This document shows, in pieces, positions 8,840-15,581 of a stretch of 18,191 bases of DNA. Source of the DNA: Bacillota bacterium. Lineage in GTDB: Bacteria; Bacillota; Sulfobacillia; Sulfobacillales; Sulfobacillaceae. The position numbers and the translations under genes are program-made. The notes beneath the pieces are model-generated. The model worked only from the letters and a program-made list of their open reading frames with translations, was not told the origin of the DNA and did not search any database. Position 1 is the stretch's first letter, and each line of letters opens with the position of its first letter. The stretch spans positions 1 to 18,191 of the forward strand of contig JAMDDZ010000087.1 of NCBI GenBank assembly GCA_023488565.1, read 5' to 3'.

Positions 8840-9988
8840 TTAGCTCTGGTTCACCAGCCCGTCTGCGGCTTTTCGAGCCCATCGATCAGCCTCCAATATT
8901 TGCTCCAAATCCCGTACTCGGCCATTGTCGCGAAATCGTTGCACCACGGCCTCTACCACTTCCATGATGCCCAAAAACCTAATTCTGCTGTCTAAGAAAC
9001 CCGCTACCGCTACTTCATTGGCCGCATTAAATACGGCTGGCAGCAGTCCTCCAGCTTTCCCCACCGCTCTTGCCAGAGAAAGTGCAGGGAAAGTTTCCTC
9101 GTCCGGTGATTCAAAAGTCAATTGGCGTCCGCTCCAATCCATCGGTGCGACCGAAAGCGGCCATCTTTCTGGCCAACTTAACGCCACTTGTACCGGCACT
9201 CGCATGTCGGGCCAGCCTAATTGCGCCATGGTTGCTCCATCAACAAATTCCACCATAGAATGAATGATGCTCTGGGGATGGATGACCACATCCAATTGGT
9301 CATAGTCGGCAGCAAACAGTTGATGCGCTTCGATAAGTTCTAATCCCTTATTCATTAATGTCGCCGAATCCACGGTAATCTTCGGTCCCATCGACCAATT
9401 GGGGTGTTTCAGTGCCGCTTCAACAGTCACCTGTTCCAAATCTGCCCGCGTTTTGCCTCGAAACGGACCGCCAGAACACGTCAGGACAATGCGGGAAAAA
9501 GGCTGATCCAAGGCTAAACACTGAAAAATCGCCGAGTGTTCGCTGTCCACTGGAATCAATCGGCTCCCACTCCGCTTGGCCCGTTCACGGACTAAATCCC
9601 CGGCAGCCACCATGGTTTCCTTGTTGGCCAATAAAATGTCAAATCCTTGGTCAATGGCGGTCAGCGTTGGCAGCAATCCCGCAAATCCACTCATCGCCCC
9701 TATTACTCGAGATGGGGGCGCATCGCTAATTGCCGACAATATCGCCGGCATGCCCACCAAAACTTTGAAGTCGGAGTGCGATTGGTGGGGAAGCAACTGG
9801 GCTCCTGCTTCTTCAGTGGTCAGTCCAATCCAGGCTGGATTAAATTCGGCGGCCAATTCCAACAGCCGTCGACCGTTTTGCCGCGCCACCAATCCTTCGA
9901 CTTGATACCGGTCACGATGTTGGCGCAATACTTGCGCCGTGGTTTCGCCCACCGAACCGGTGGCTCCTAGAACAATGACATGCATCAT
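8840..9988 (-). CDS. dxr: 1-deoxy-D-xylulose 5-phosphate reductoisomerase
   Basis: Second enzyme of the MEP pathway, converting DXP to 2-C-methylerythritol 4-phosphate with NADPH. The 382-aa protein has the dinucleotide-binding loop GATGSVG (8-14), LLANKE (119-124), the metal and substrate site PVDSEHSAIFQ (Asp148, Glu150), the flexible loop and phosphate region SGGPFRGKT, and the long signature GPKITVDSATLMNKGLELIE (201-220) with Glu217 as third metal ligand. The later HPQSIIHSMVEF and MAQLGWPDMRVP are also typical. Two ATG codons stand in tandem; the first, at 9988, follows GAGGG by 8 nt. It supplies the same pathway as ispG two genes further on, which in turn feeds UppS upstream in the same operon. 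Confidence 0.97.
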   Translation of the reverse strand: MMHVIVLGATGSVGETTAQVLRQHRDRYQVEGLVARQNGRRLLELAAEFNPAWIGLTTEEAGAQLLPHQSHSDFKVLVGMPAILSAISDAPPSRVIGAMSGFAGLLPTLTAIDQGFDILLANKETMVAAGDLVRERAKRSGSRLIPVDSEHSAIFQCLALDQPFSRIVLTCSGGPFRGKTRADLEQVTVEAALKHPNWSMGPKITVDSATLMNKGLELIEAHQLFAADYDQLDVVIHPQSIIHSMVEFVDGATMAQLGWPDMRVPVQVALSWPERWPLSVAPMDWSGRQLTFESPDEETFPALSLARAVGKAGGLLPAVFNAANEVAVAGFLDSRIRFLGIMEVVEAVVQRFRDNGRVRDLEQILEADRWARKAADGLVNQS

Positions 9989-10010
9989 ATGCTATCCCTC
10001 TTCGCTCGTT

Positions 10011-11039
10011 TTAAGAGGCTTTGATCGCCCCGTGACGGCTCTGGTACATCACTCGCAATCCTAATGCCGTCAAAGGTCCCACGATGACGCCAGACGCGCC
10101 AAATGTCCGTATCCCTATATACAACGCTCCCAGTGCCACCAACGGATGCAGCCCCATACTAGTCCCCACCAATCGCGGTTCCAACACTTGGCGTGCAATC
10201 GCTACGGTGGCCAAAACCATGCCGAGCTTGGCGGCGGCCAGATAGTGACCAGACATTAGCAATATCGCTGCCCATGGTCCTAAAATTACCGTGGGTCCAA
10301 GATACGGCAGCAAATCCAGCAACCCTGCCAAGACTCCAGCTAATACGGCATAACGAAACCCTGCCACTAGCAATCCTGCCGTAGTGACCGCTGCCGTAAC
10401 GCTCACCAGAAACAGTTCCGCCTTGATAAACGCTAGCGTTCCATTTACAATACCATACTTCATCTCCCGATATCGTGTCCGCATCCCCGGAGGCAGCGTT
10501 CGCAATGCCATATGACTGGCCCATCGGTGATCCCGAAGGAGAAAAAATGCGGTTAAGGTGGATAGAATCAGCACGAGCGCGACATCCGGCACGTGTAGCA
10601 AAAACAGCAAAAGTTGCCTCAGCATCCCTTCGGCAACTCGAACCATTCCCCCTAACGAGCTGTTCAGAACCGTAGGATTCAAATGCAATTGGGAAATCGC
10701 CGCTTCCCCCATACCCCGATGATGATCGAGCAGCACTCGCCACTCCTTAACATATTTTGGCAGGCGTTGCGACAACTGGACGATTTCCGAGACCAGCAAG
10801 GCGATAACTGCACTCATAGTTAAAATTACCAACCCTCCGGCCAACACCAAACTCCCTAATGCGGCGGTCGCCCGGGACAGTCCCCAATTCTCTAAGCGCT
10901 CAGATATCGGGCGCAAGAAGAACGCCATCAACGCCCCCAATAAAAAAGGAAGAATGTATCCGATGCACCAGCGCCAGAAACAATAGGCCCCGGCAAGAAA
11001 CAGGATTGACCATACCATATTGCTCCAGTAGCGGGACAT
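10011..11039 (-). CDS. AI-2E family membrane permease (YtvI/PerM-like)
   Basis: A 342-aa polytopic membrane protein of the AI-2E/PerM transporter family. The hydrophobicity pattern is typical: two or three N-terminal membrane segments (SILFLAGAYCFW, ILPFLLGALMAFFL with RPISERLE, LVLAGGLVILTMSAVIALLV), a long soluble amphipathic section (about 85-150), then a cluster of segments. These contain LTAFFLLRDH, the family region GVLAGLLDLLPYLGPTVILG, an RQVLEPRLVGTSMGLHPLV stretch and GVIVGPLTALGL. In Firmicutes relatives include the sporulation protein YtvI; others move ions or quorum signals, so the substrate is not known here. The ATG at 11039 follows GGGGAG by 9 nt. It sits between cdsA and dxr, where no such gene stands in B. 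subtilis, with 22- and 29-nt gaps, so it is co-transcribed. Confidence 0.9.
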   Translation of the reverse strand: MSRYWSNMVWSILFLAGAYCFWRWCIGYILPFLLGALMAFFLRPISERLENWGLSRATAALGSLVLAGGLVILTMSAVIALLVSEIVQLSQRLPKYVKEWRVLLDHHRGMGEAAISQLHLNPTVLNSSLGGMVRVAEGMLRQLLLFLLHVPDVALVLILSTLTAFFLLRDHRWASHMALRTLPPGMRTRYREMKYGIVNGTLAFIKAELFLVSVTAAVTTAGLLVAGFRYAVLAGVLAGLLDLLPYLGPTVILGPWAAILLMSGHYLAAAKLGMVLATVAIARQVLEPRLVGTSMGLHPLVALGALYIGIRTFGASGVIVGPLTALGLRVMYQSRHGAIKAS

Positions 11040-11068
11040 TGCGGCACGCTCCCCGTTTTGAGGATATG

Positions 11069-11851
11069 CTAGCTTATGCCCAAGCCTCTCAATAAATAAT
11101 AAGCAATTGGCAATGCGAACAACACGGAGTCAAATCGATCCAAAATTCCTCCGTGCCCTGGCAAGAGTACGCCAGAGTCCTTGACACCCGAATAGCGCTT
11201 GATGGAAGACTCCAGCAAGTCCCCCATTTGTCCGGAAATTGAGACCAAGAGCCCGAATAATATGCCATCGATTAGGGTGAGGCCGCTCCAGTAAGCCGTG
11301 CCCATACCCATTAAGATGCCAGCAGCGGTACCTGCTGCCGTGCCTTCCCAAGTTTTCCCCGGACTAATCTTAGGCAGGAGTCGATGTCTTCCCCATTGGC
11401 GACCGATAAAGAAAGCCAACGTATCCGTGGCCCATATAATCAAAAAAAAGCTAAAAGCAATAGTCATCCCGCTAGATAATTCTCTAAGGCGAATGACAAA
11501 AGAAAAGAAGAGACCCATGTAGAGCGCCCCCCAGGACGTCGTCATGGTGCCTTCAAATGACTCCGGCTTGCGGTTAAGTAACGCCACCAGCGCAATTCCC
11601 ACCGAGCCTAAAGTCAACACCGGCAATGTCCAGGATGGATGGGTGCTGGCCCAAATGAAAGCCCAGACCCACCCTAACGCCGCAAAGGGAAAGAATTCCA
11701 CCTTGTGCAGACGCAGCATGCGGTGCAGTTCCCAAATTCCCAATCCGGACAACACCCCAATACCAATCACCAGTACCATGCCGCCAAAATACAACAAAAG
11801 CAGCATGATTGGGATACCAATGGCCGCCGTTAGTACCCGCATTTTCAACAC
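11069..11851 (-). CDS. cdsA: Phosphatidate cytidylyltransferase (CDP-diglyceride synthase)
   Basis: Makes CDP-diacylglycerol from phosphatidic acid and CTP in the membrane, the branch point of phospholipid synthesis. The protein is almost all membrane segments and ends with the diagnostic CdsA signature SSIKRYSGVKDSGVLLPGHG followed by GILDRFDS. Before it are the conserved SPGKTWEGTAAG and a DTLAFFIGR segment. The open frame reaches back to 11911 inside uppS, but a start there would add a non-typical arginine/alanine-rich tail. The best choice is GTG at 11851, which has AGGA 11 nt upstream; ATG at 11842 (MRVLTAAIGIP) is also possible. That gives about 260 aa, a normal family length, and a gap of 13 nt after uppS. 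Confidence 0.95.
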   Translation of the reverse strand: MLKMRVLTAAIGIPIMLLLLYFGGMVLVIGIGVLSGLGIWELHRMLRLHKVEFFPFAALGWVWAFIWASTHPSWTLPVLTLGSVGIALVALLNRKPESFEGTMTTSWGALYMGLFFSFVIRLRELSSGMTIAFSFFLIIWATDTLAFFIGRQWGRHRLLPKISPGKTWEGTAAGTAAGILMGMGTAYWSGLTLIDGILFGLLVSISGQMGDLLESSIKRYSGVKDSGVLLPGHGGILDRFDSVLFALPIAYYLLRGLGIS

Positions 11852-11864
11852 CGTGGCCGCCGTC

Positions 11865-12614
11865 CTAACTGTGGCCGCCAAAACGGCGCTCGCGCATACG
11901 GAACACCGCAATCGCCTTTTGCAGCTCTTCGGGGGTAAAATCCGGCCATAACACCTCAGTAATATAAATCTCTGCGTAAGCCAGTTGCCATAGTAAAAAA
12001 TTTGATAGGCGCACTTCTCCGCTGGAGCGAATCAATAAATCAGGATCCGGAAGTCCCGCCGTATCCAAATGTTGCTCCAAGGTGCCGGCATCCAACTCCG
12101 GTAACGTTCCCCCCATAGGTTGAGAAGCCAGCCACCGATTAACCGCACGGACCAATTCGTCGCGTCCCCCGTAATTTAGGGCTAAATTCAACACCATCTT
12201 GCTTTGCTCCGCAGTGTCCCGCCGAGACCGCGCCAAAGCTGCCTGAGCACCGCCAGGTAGATGACCAATATCTCCAATGGTCCGGATTGATACCCCTTGG
12301 GCCTTGAGTTCAGGCGTTTCCGAGTCCAGAAATTCCTCTAACAAAGCCATTAGGGTATTGACTTCGCCCGCAGGTCGGGTCCAATTTTCCGTCGAAAACG
12401 CGTACACCGTCAGCACTTCAATACCAAGTCGGGAGCACTCTTTAACAATGGGTTTCAGTGCTTTCACACCTTCACGGTGACCCAGTACCCTAGGCAATCC
12501 ATGGCGAATGGCCCATCGTCCGTTGCCGTCCATAATAATCGCAATATGACGTGGCAACGGGCGATCTTCCATCATCTCGTGATCCGCTGCTCTGGGAATC
12601 AAGTTATCTTCCAT
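11865..12614 (-). CDS. uppS: Undecaprenyl diphosphate synthase (cis-prenyltransferase)
   Basis: Elongates farnesyl diphosphate with isopentenyl units to C55 undecaprenyl diphosphate, the lipid carrier for cell wall sugars. The 249-aa protein carries all the cis-prenyltransferase landmarks: HIAIIMDGNGRWA with catalytic Asp29, RVLGHREG, TVYAFSTENWTRP, NLALNYGGRDE and the C-terminal diphosphate-binding motif DLLIRSSGEVRLSNFLLWQ followed by YAEIYITEVLWPDF. The ATG at 12614 follows GGGAGG. An N-terminal extension of about 20 acidic and polar residues precedes the conserved start; a second ATG pair at residues 14-15 could also be used. It is 15 nt downstream of frr. Its substrates come from the pathway that includes dxr and ispG in this operon. 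Confidence 0.97.
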   Translation of the reverse strand: MEDNLIPRAADHEMMEDRPLPRHIAIIMDGNGRWAIRHGLPRVLGHREGVKALKPIVKECSRLGIEVLTVYAFSTENWTRPAGEVNTLMALLEEFLDSETPELKAQGVSIRTIGDIGHLPGGAQAALARSRRDTAEQSKMVLNLALNYGGRDELVRAVNRWLASQPMGGTLPELDAGTLEQHLDTAGLPDPDLLIRSSGEVRLSNFLLWQLAYAEIYITEVLWPDFTPEELQKAIAVFRMRERRFGGHS

Positions 12615-12629
12615 CCAACCTCCCGCGCC

Positions 12630-13187
12630 TCAAGGCATCATAATATCGTGCTCTCGCGCTTCGGCAACTTCATCCAGGGCTTTAATATACTTATCAGTCA
12701 GTTTTTGCACGTCGGTTTGTCCGCGCCGTTCCTCGTCTTCTGAAATCTGATGATCTTTTTGGTGGGCACGGAGTTGTTCAACAGCTTCGCGACGAATGTT
12801 GCGAATGGCCACTCGCTGTTCTTCAAGCTGCCTCTTCAATTGCTTCACCAAATCGCGACGGCGCTCTTCAGTCAAAGGGGGAACGTTCACGCGCAAAATT
12901 TGACCGTCCACGCGCACCGAAACGCCCAAATCGGCCTTTTGAATTCCCTTTTCAATCGCGTTAGCTGCGGTTTTGTCGAACGGTTGTACCACCAACACCC
13001 GAGGCTCCGGCGCGGAAATGGTAGCCAAGTGTTGAAGTGGTGTAATACTGCCATAATATTCCACAGGAACTTTTTCCAGTAGGGCGGGGTGAGCTCGGCC
13101 AGCTCGCATCCCCGTCAAATCGCGTTCAAACACCTCTACGGTGCGCTTCATTTTGTGCTCAGCATCCGACACAATCTCTTTAAGCAT
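12630..13187 (-). CDS. frr: Ribosome recycling factor
   Basis: Splits the post-termination ribosome together with EF-G. At 185 aa it has the standard size and sequence: an N-terminal helix with HKMKRTVEVFERDLTGMRAG, then RAHPALLEKVPVEYYGSITP, the second domain with PEPRVLVVQPFDKTAANAIE, and the long C-terminal helices LTEERRRDLVKQLKRQLEEQ. The ATG at 13187 overlaps the end of pyrH by 8 nt (ATGCTTAA), and GAGGAG sits 8 nt upstream inside pyrH, so translation of the two is likely coupled. The order pyrH-frr-uppS is widely conserved. Confidence 0.98.
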   Translation of the reverse strand: MLKEIVSDAEHKMKRTVEVFERDLTGMRAGRAHPALLEKVPVEYYGSITPLQHLATISAPEPRVLVVQPFDKTAANAIEKGIQKADLGVSVRVDGQILRVNVPPLTEERRRDLVKQLKRQLEEQRVAIRNIRREAVEQLRAHQKDHQISEDEERRGQTDVQKLTDKYIKALDEVAEAREHDIMMP

Positions 13188-13911
13188 GGTGCTCGCTCCT
13201 CACAAAGGTGCCGATGGGTTCACCCATCACTACCTTACGAATATTACCATAAACATTCATATTGAATACCACAATAGGAATATCATTGTCCATGCACAAT
13301 GATGTCGCTGTGGCATCCATCACCTTAAGATTTTCCTTCAGCACATCAAGGTAGCCTATCTGATCCAACTTGCGCGCATCAGGATGGGTCCGAGGATCCG
13401 CGTCATACACCCCAGACTCTTTTGTTGCCTTCAACATCACGTCGGCTTCAATTTCCGCCGCCCGCAATGCCGCAGTGGTGTCTGTCGAAAAGTAGGGATT
13501 GCCAGTGCCCGCAGCAAAAATCACTACCCGGCCTTTTTCAAGATGAGTAATGGCTCGGCGGCGGATATAAGGCTCGGCCACCTCCTTCATTTCAATCGCG
13601 GTCTGTACCCGGACTTCCACGCCGTGTTTTTCTAAAGCATCCATTAATGCCAACGCATTAATCACGGTGGCCAGCATCCCCATATAGTCGGCTGTGGCAC
13701 GGTCCATGCCTTTGGATGCTCCGGAAAGTCCACGCCAAATGTTTCCGCCACCTACCACGACCCCGACTTCTACTCCCAACAACAGCACATCTTGAATTTG
13801 TCGGGCTAGATTGTCTACCACAATTGGGTCAATACCATAGCCTTCACTGCCTGCCATGGCTTCCCCTGAAAGCTTTAATATAATGCGCTTATATTTTGGT
13901 TGTTCGTCCAT
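13180..13911 (-). CDS. pyrH: Uridylate kinase (UMP kinase)
   Basis: Phosphorylates UMP to UDP in pyrimidine nucleotide synthesis; a hexameric cytoplasmic enzyme of the amino acid kinase fold. The 243-aa protein begins MDEQPKYKRIILKLSGEAM, with the family motif LKLSGE (12-17), the glycine loop VVVGGGNIWRG (51-61), RATADYMGMLAT (71-82), the nucleotide-binding AAGTGNPYFSTDTTAALRA (133-151) and KATKESGVYDADPR (161-174). The chosen ATG at 13911 follows a purine-rich AAAAAAGGGGG stretch. The open frame extends 18 codons further upstream but through non-conserved sequence. The last 8 nt overlap frr. A TATAAT and a hairpin upstream suggest that this gene may have an extra promoter. Confidence 0.97.
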   Translation of the reverse strand: MDEQPKYKRIILKLSGEAMAGSEGYGIDPIVVDNLARQIQDVLLLGVEVGVVVGGGNIWRGLSGASKGMDRATADYMGMLATVINALALMDALEKHGVEVRVQTAIEMKEVAEPYIRRRAITHLEKGRVVIFAAGTGNPYFSTDTTAALRAAEIEADVMLKATKESGVYDADPRTHPDARKLDQIGYLDVLKENLKVMDATATSLCMDNDIPIVVFNMNVYGNIRKVVMGEPIGTFVRSEHHA

Positions 13912-13947
13912 AGGAGCCCCCTTTTTTGGTGAAATTGCCGTATTCCA

Positions 13948-13953
13948 ATTATA
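13948..13953 (-). promoter_or_regulatory. Possible -10 element for pyrH
   Basis: A perfect TATAAT on the minus strand lies just after the tsf/pyrH hairpin, about 36 bp before the pyrH ATG. The hexamer at 17 bp upstream is GGCACC, inside the hairpin, and does not match a -35 element. Neither is there a TG extension. The site is plausible only by position and by the exact -10 match. Confidence 0.25.
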
Positions 13954-13955
13954 CC

Positions 13956-13981
13956 GAAGGGGCACCCCTAGGTGCCCCTTC
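13956..13981 (-). terminator. Strong hairpin between tsf and pyrH
   Basis: A perfect 11-bp inverted repeat (GAAGGGGCACC on the plus strand and its complement) closes a 4-nt loop. It begins right at the tsf stop codon. On the minus strand it is not followed by a T tract, so it does not look like a classical intrinsic terminator. It may protect the 3' end of the upstream rpsB-tsf message, attenuate read-through or mark a processing site. Confidence 0.5.
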
Positions 13982-13982
13982 C

Positions 13983-14609
13983 CTACTGCAAAACCGGAGC
14001 CTCGATATCTGACGGCAACTCTTCTCCCCGTTCAAATCGGGCAAAACGCCGCACCGTAATCTGCTCTCCAAGCCGTGCAATATGTTCTTTCAGCAATTGA
14101 TCAATGGTGATATCCGGGTTTTTCACAAACGGTTGTTGCAACAAGCACACTTCTTGATAGAATTTCTTCAATCGCCCTTCAACCATTTTATCAACAATCG
14201 CTGCCGGTTTGCCCTCATTATTTGCCTGAGCCGTTAACACTTGGCGCTCATGCTCCAATTCTGCCGCTGGCACTTCTTCGGGCCGTACATAGCGTGGCCT
14301 TGCTGCCGCGATATGCATCGCCACATCATGTGCTAATGCCCGGAAATCTGATGTGTTGGCCACAAAGTCAGTCTCGCAATTGATTTCCAGCAATACACCA
14401 ATTCTTCCCTGAAGGTGAATGTAACTTTCAATCAATCCTTCGGTTGCGGTTCTTCCCGCTTTTTTGGCAGCCGCTGCTAGACCCCGTTCCCGCAATATAT
14501 CCACGGCACGATCCATGTTTCCATCGGCTTGCTCCAATGCCCGCTTGCATTCCATCATGCCAGCACCCGTGCGTTCACGCAGTTTTTTAACATCATTGGC
14601 TGAAATCAC
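13983..14609 (-). CDS. tsf: Elongation factor Ts (short form)
   Basis: Nucleotide exchange factor for EF-Tu in translation. The start is GTG at 14609, giving ISANDVKKLRERTGAGMMEC, and AGGAGG lies 7 nt upstream. The longer open frame towards 14723 overlaps rpsB and is not conserved. The UBA-like N-terminal domain (1-55) is followed by the EF-Tu-contacting LLEINCETDFVANTSDF and then the core domain, ending with EQITVRRFARFERGEELPSD. At 208 aa it is much shorter than the roughly 290-aa B. subtilis protein and matches the short Thermus-type layout, with one core subdomain instead of two. It follows rpsB by 61 nt with a hairpin between them. Confidence 0.97.
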   Translation of the reverse strand: MISANDVKKLRERTGAGMMECKRALEQADGNMDRAVDILRERGLAAAAKKAGRTATEGLIESYIHLQGRIGVLLEINCETDFVANTSDFRALAHDVAMHIAAARPRYVRPEEVPAAELEHERQVLTAQANNEGKPAAIVDKMVEGRLKKFYQEVCLLQQPFVKNPDITIDQLLKEHIARLGEQITVRRFARFERGEELPSDIEAPVLQ

Positions 14610-14629
14610 ACCTGATCCTCCTCGCAAGG

Positions 14630-14651
14630 AAAGCGACCTCACGGTCGCCTT
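14630..14651 (-). promoter_or_regulatory. rpsB-tsf intercistronic hairpin with GNRA-type loop
   Basis: Nine paired positions, AAGGCGACC against GGTCGCTTT with one G-U pair, close a GTGA tetraloop on the minus strand. Only a broken T-rich stretch (CTTTCCTT) follows, and then the tsf ribosome binding site. A partial terminator or processing site between rpsB and tsf would set their relative dosage, since EF-Ts and S2 are needed at different levels. That role is inference. Confidence 0.5.
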
Positions 14652-14670
14652 CTCGGATATCGCAACATCG

Positions 14671-15387
14671 TTATTGGGCCTCCGCAACCTCAGGCACCAA
14701 CACTTCGCCTTGCCGTCCCTCAATTAATGCATCGGCCACCTTGGCGGTCAAAAGACGTACCGCACGAATGGCATCGTCGTTGCCTGGAATGATGTAATCA
14801 ATTTCGTCGGGATCACAGTTGGTATCGACGATGCCCACAATCGGGATGCCCAATTTACGAGCTTCAGTTACCGCAATGTGTTCTTTGCGGGGATCAACCA
14901 CAAAAACAGCCGCTGGCAACTCCCGCATACCTTCAATACCGCCTAAGTACTTCTCCAATTTTTCTTTTTCTCGGGTTAACGAACTGACTTCTTTTTTAGG
15001 AAGGCGGTCCCAATTGCCGCTGGCTTCTTGTTCTTTTAATTCTGCTAGACGTTTGACGCGTTTCTTTATGGTATCAAAGTTGGTCAACATCCCGCCCAGC
15101 CATCGCTGATTCACAAAATAATCCCCAGATCGGCGTGCTTCATCGGCCACAGCTTCCTGGGCCTGCTTTTTTGTGCCTATAAACAACATCCGACCTCCGT
15201 CGGCGCCGACTTGCCGGACAAAATTATATGCCTCATCCACCTTGCGCACGGTCTTTTGCAGGTCAATAATGTAAATCCCATTGCGTTCGGTAAAGATATA
15301 TGGCTTCATCTTGGGATTCCAACGGCGGGTCTGGTGACCAAAGTGGACACCAGCTTCAAGCAATTGTTTCATGGAAATGACAGACAT
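14671..15387 (-). CDS. rpsB: 30S ribosomal protein S2
   Basis: Primary structural protein of the small ribosomal subunit. The start is ATG at 15387 (MSVISMKQLLEAGVHFGHQT), preceded by AGGAGGTG 5 nt away. The open frame upstream to 15504 is the untranslated leader and is rejected. The 238-aa protein shows all the S2 landmarks: GHQTRRWNPKMKPYIF, RNGIYIIDLQKT, GTKKQAQEAV, NQRWLGGMLTNF, LGGIEGMRELPAAVFVVDPR, HIAVTEARKLGIPIVGIVDT, and NCDPDEIDYIIPGNDDAIRA near the C-terminus. It heads the long operon, with its own promoter. Confidence 0.98.
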   Translation of the reverse strand: MSVISMKQLLEAGVHFGHQTRRWNPKMKPYIFTERNGIYIIDLQKTVRKVDEAYNFVRQVGADGGRMLFIGTKKQAQEAVADEARRSGDYFVNQRWLGGMLTNFDTIKKRVKRLAELKEQEASGNWDRLPKKEVSSLTREKEKLEKYLGGIEGMRELPAAVFVVDPRKEHIAVTEARKLGIPIVGIVDTNCDPDEIDYIIPGNDDAIRAVRLLTAKVADALIEGRQGEVLVPEVAEAQ

Positions 15388-15469
15388 ACAACACCTCCTG
15401 GTTTTCCCTCCACAGCCTGCTATGCACCTCTCGGCACCAGGACTCAGACTGCGTGCGTGGTTTAAATCC
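15388..15469 (-). promoter_or_regulatory. Structured 5' leader of rpsB
   Basis: About 80 nt lie between the inferred transcription start and rpsB. Within it a hairpin can be drawn with outer CCTG/CAGG and inner TGC/GCA pairs, enclosed by a possible CCAC/GTGG stem. Ribosomal protein operons are often autoregulated through such leaders, and S2 is known to control rpsB-tsf in E. coli. Whether this leader binds S2 is inference. Confidence 0.35.
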
Positions 15470-15475
15470 TTGCGA

Positions 15476-15504
15476 ATTATAGCATACAGGCCGATAACCC
15501 ACAA
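15476..15504 (-). promoter_or_regulatory. rpsB operon promoter
   Basis: On the minus strand TTGTGG is followed by a 17-bp spacer and TATAAT, with TGC directly before the -10 (an extended -10). The predicted start is near 15469. This is the best promoter in the window and fits the head of a highly expressed operon. Confidence 0.75.
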
Positions 15505-15581
15505 GGCTCAGACGTATTTCCTCGGGGCCAGTAACGGAAGAGTCCATGACCCTTCAGCAATGACCCCGACGCCACTTAACG

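Noticed and set aside
10159..10743. 194-codon minus-strand frame within the permease gene
   Set aside because: It is the same strand read in another frame; the product is serine/glycine/arginine-rich without domain features, while the permease frame has clear membrane segments.
15388..15504. N-terminal extension of S2 up to 15504
   Set aside because: It would start on the -35 element of the rpsB promoter and would not be in the transcript; AGGAGGTG clearly marks the ATG at 15387.
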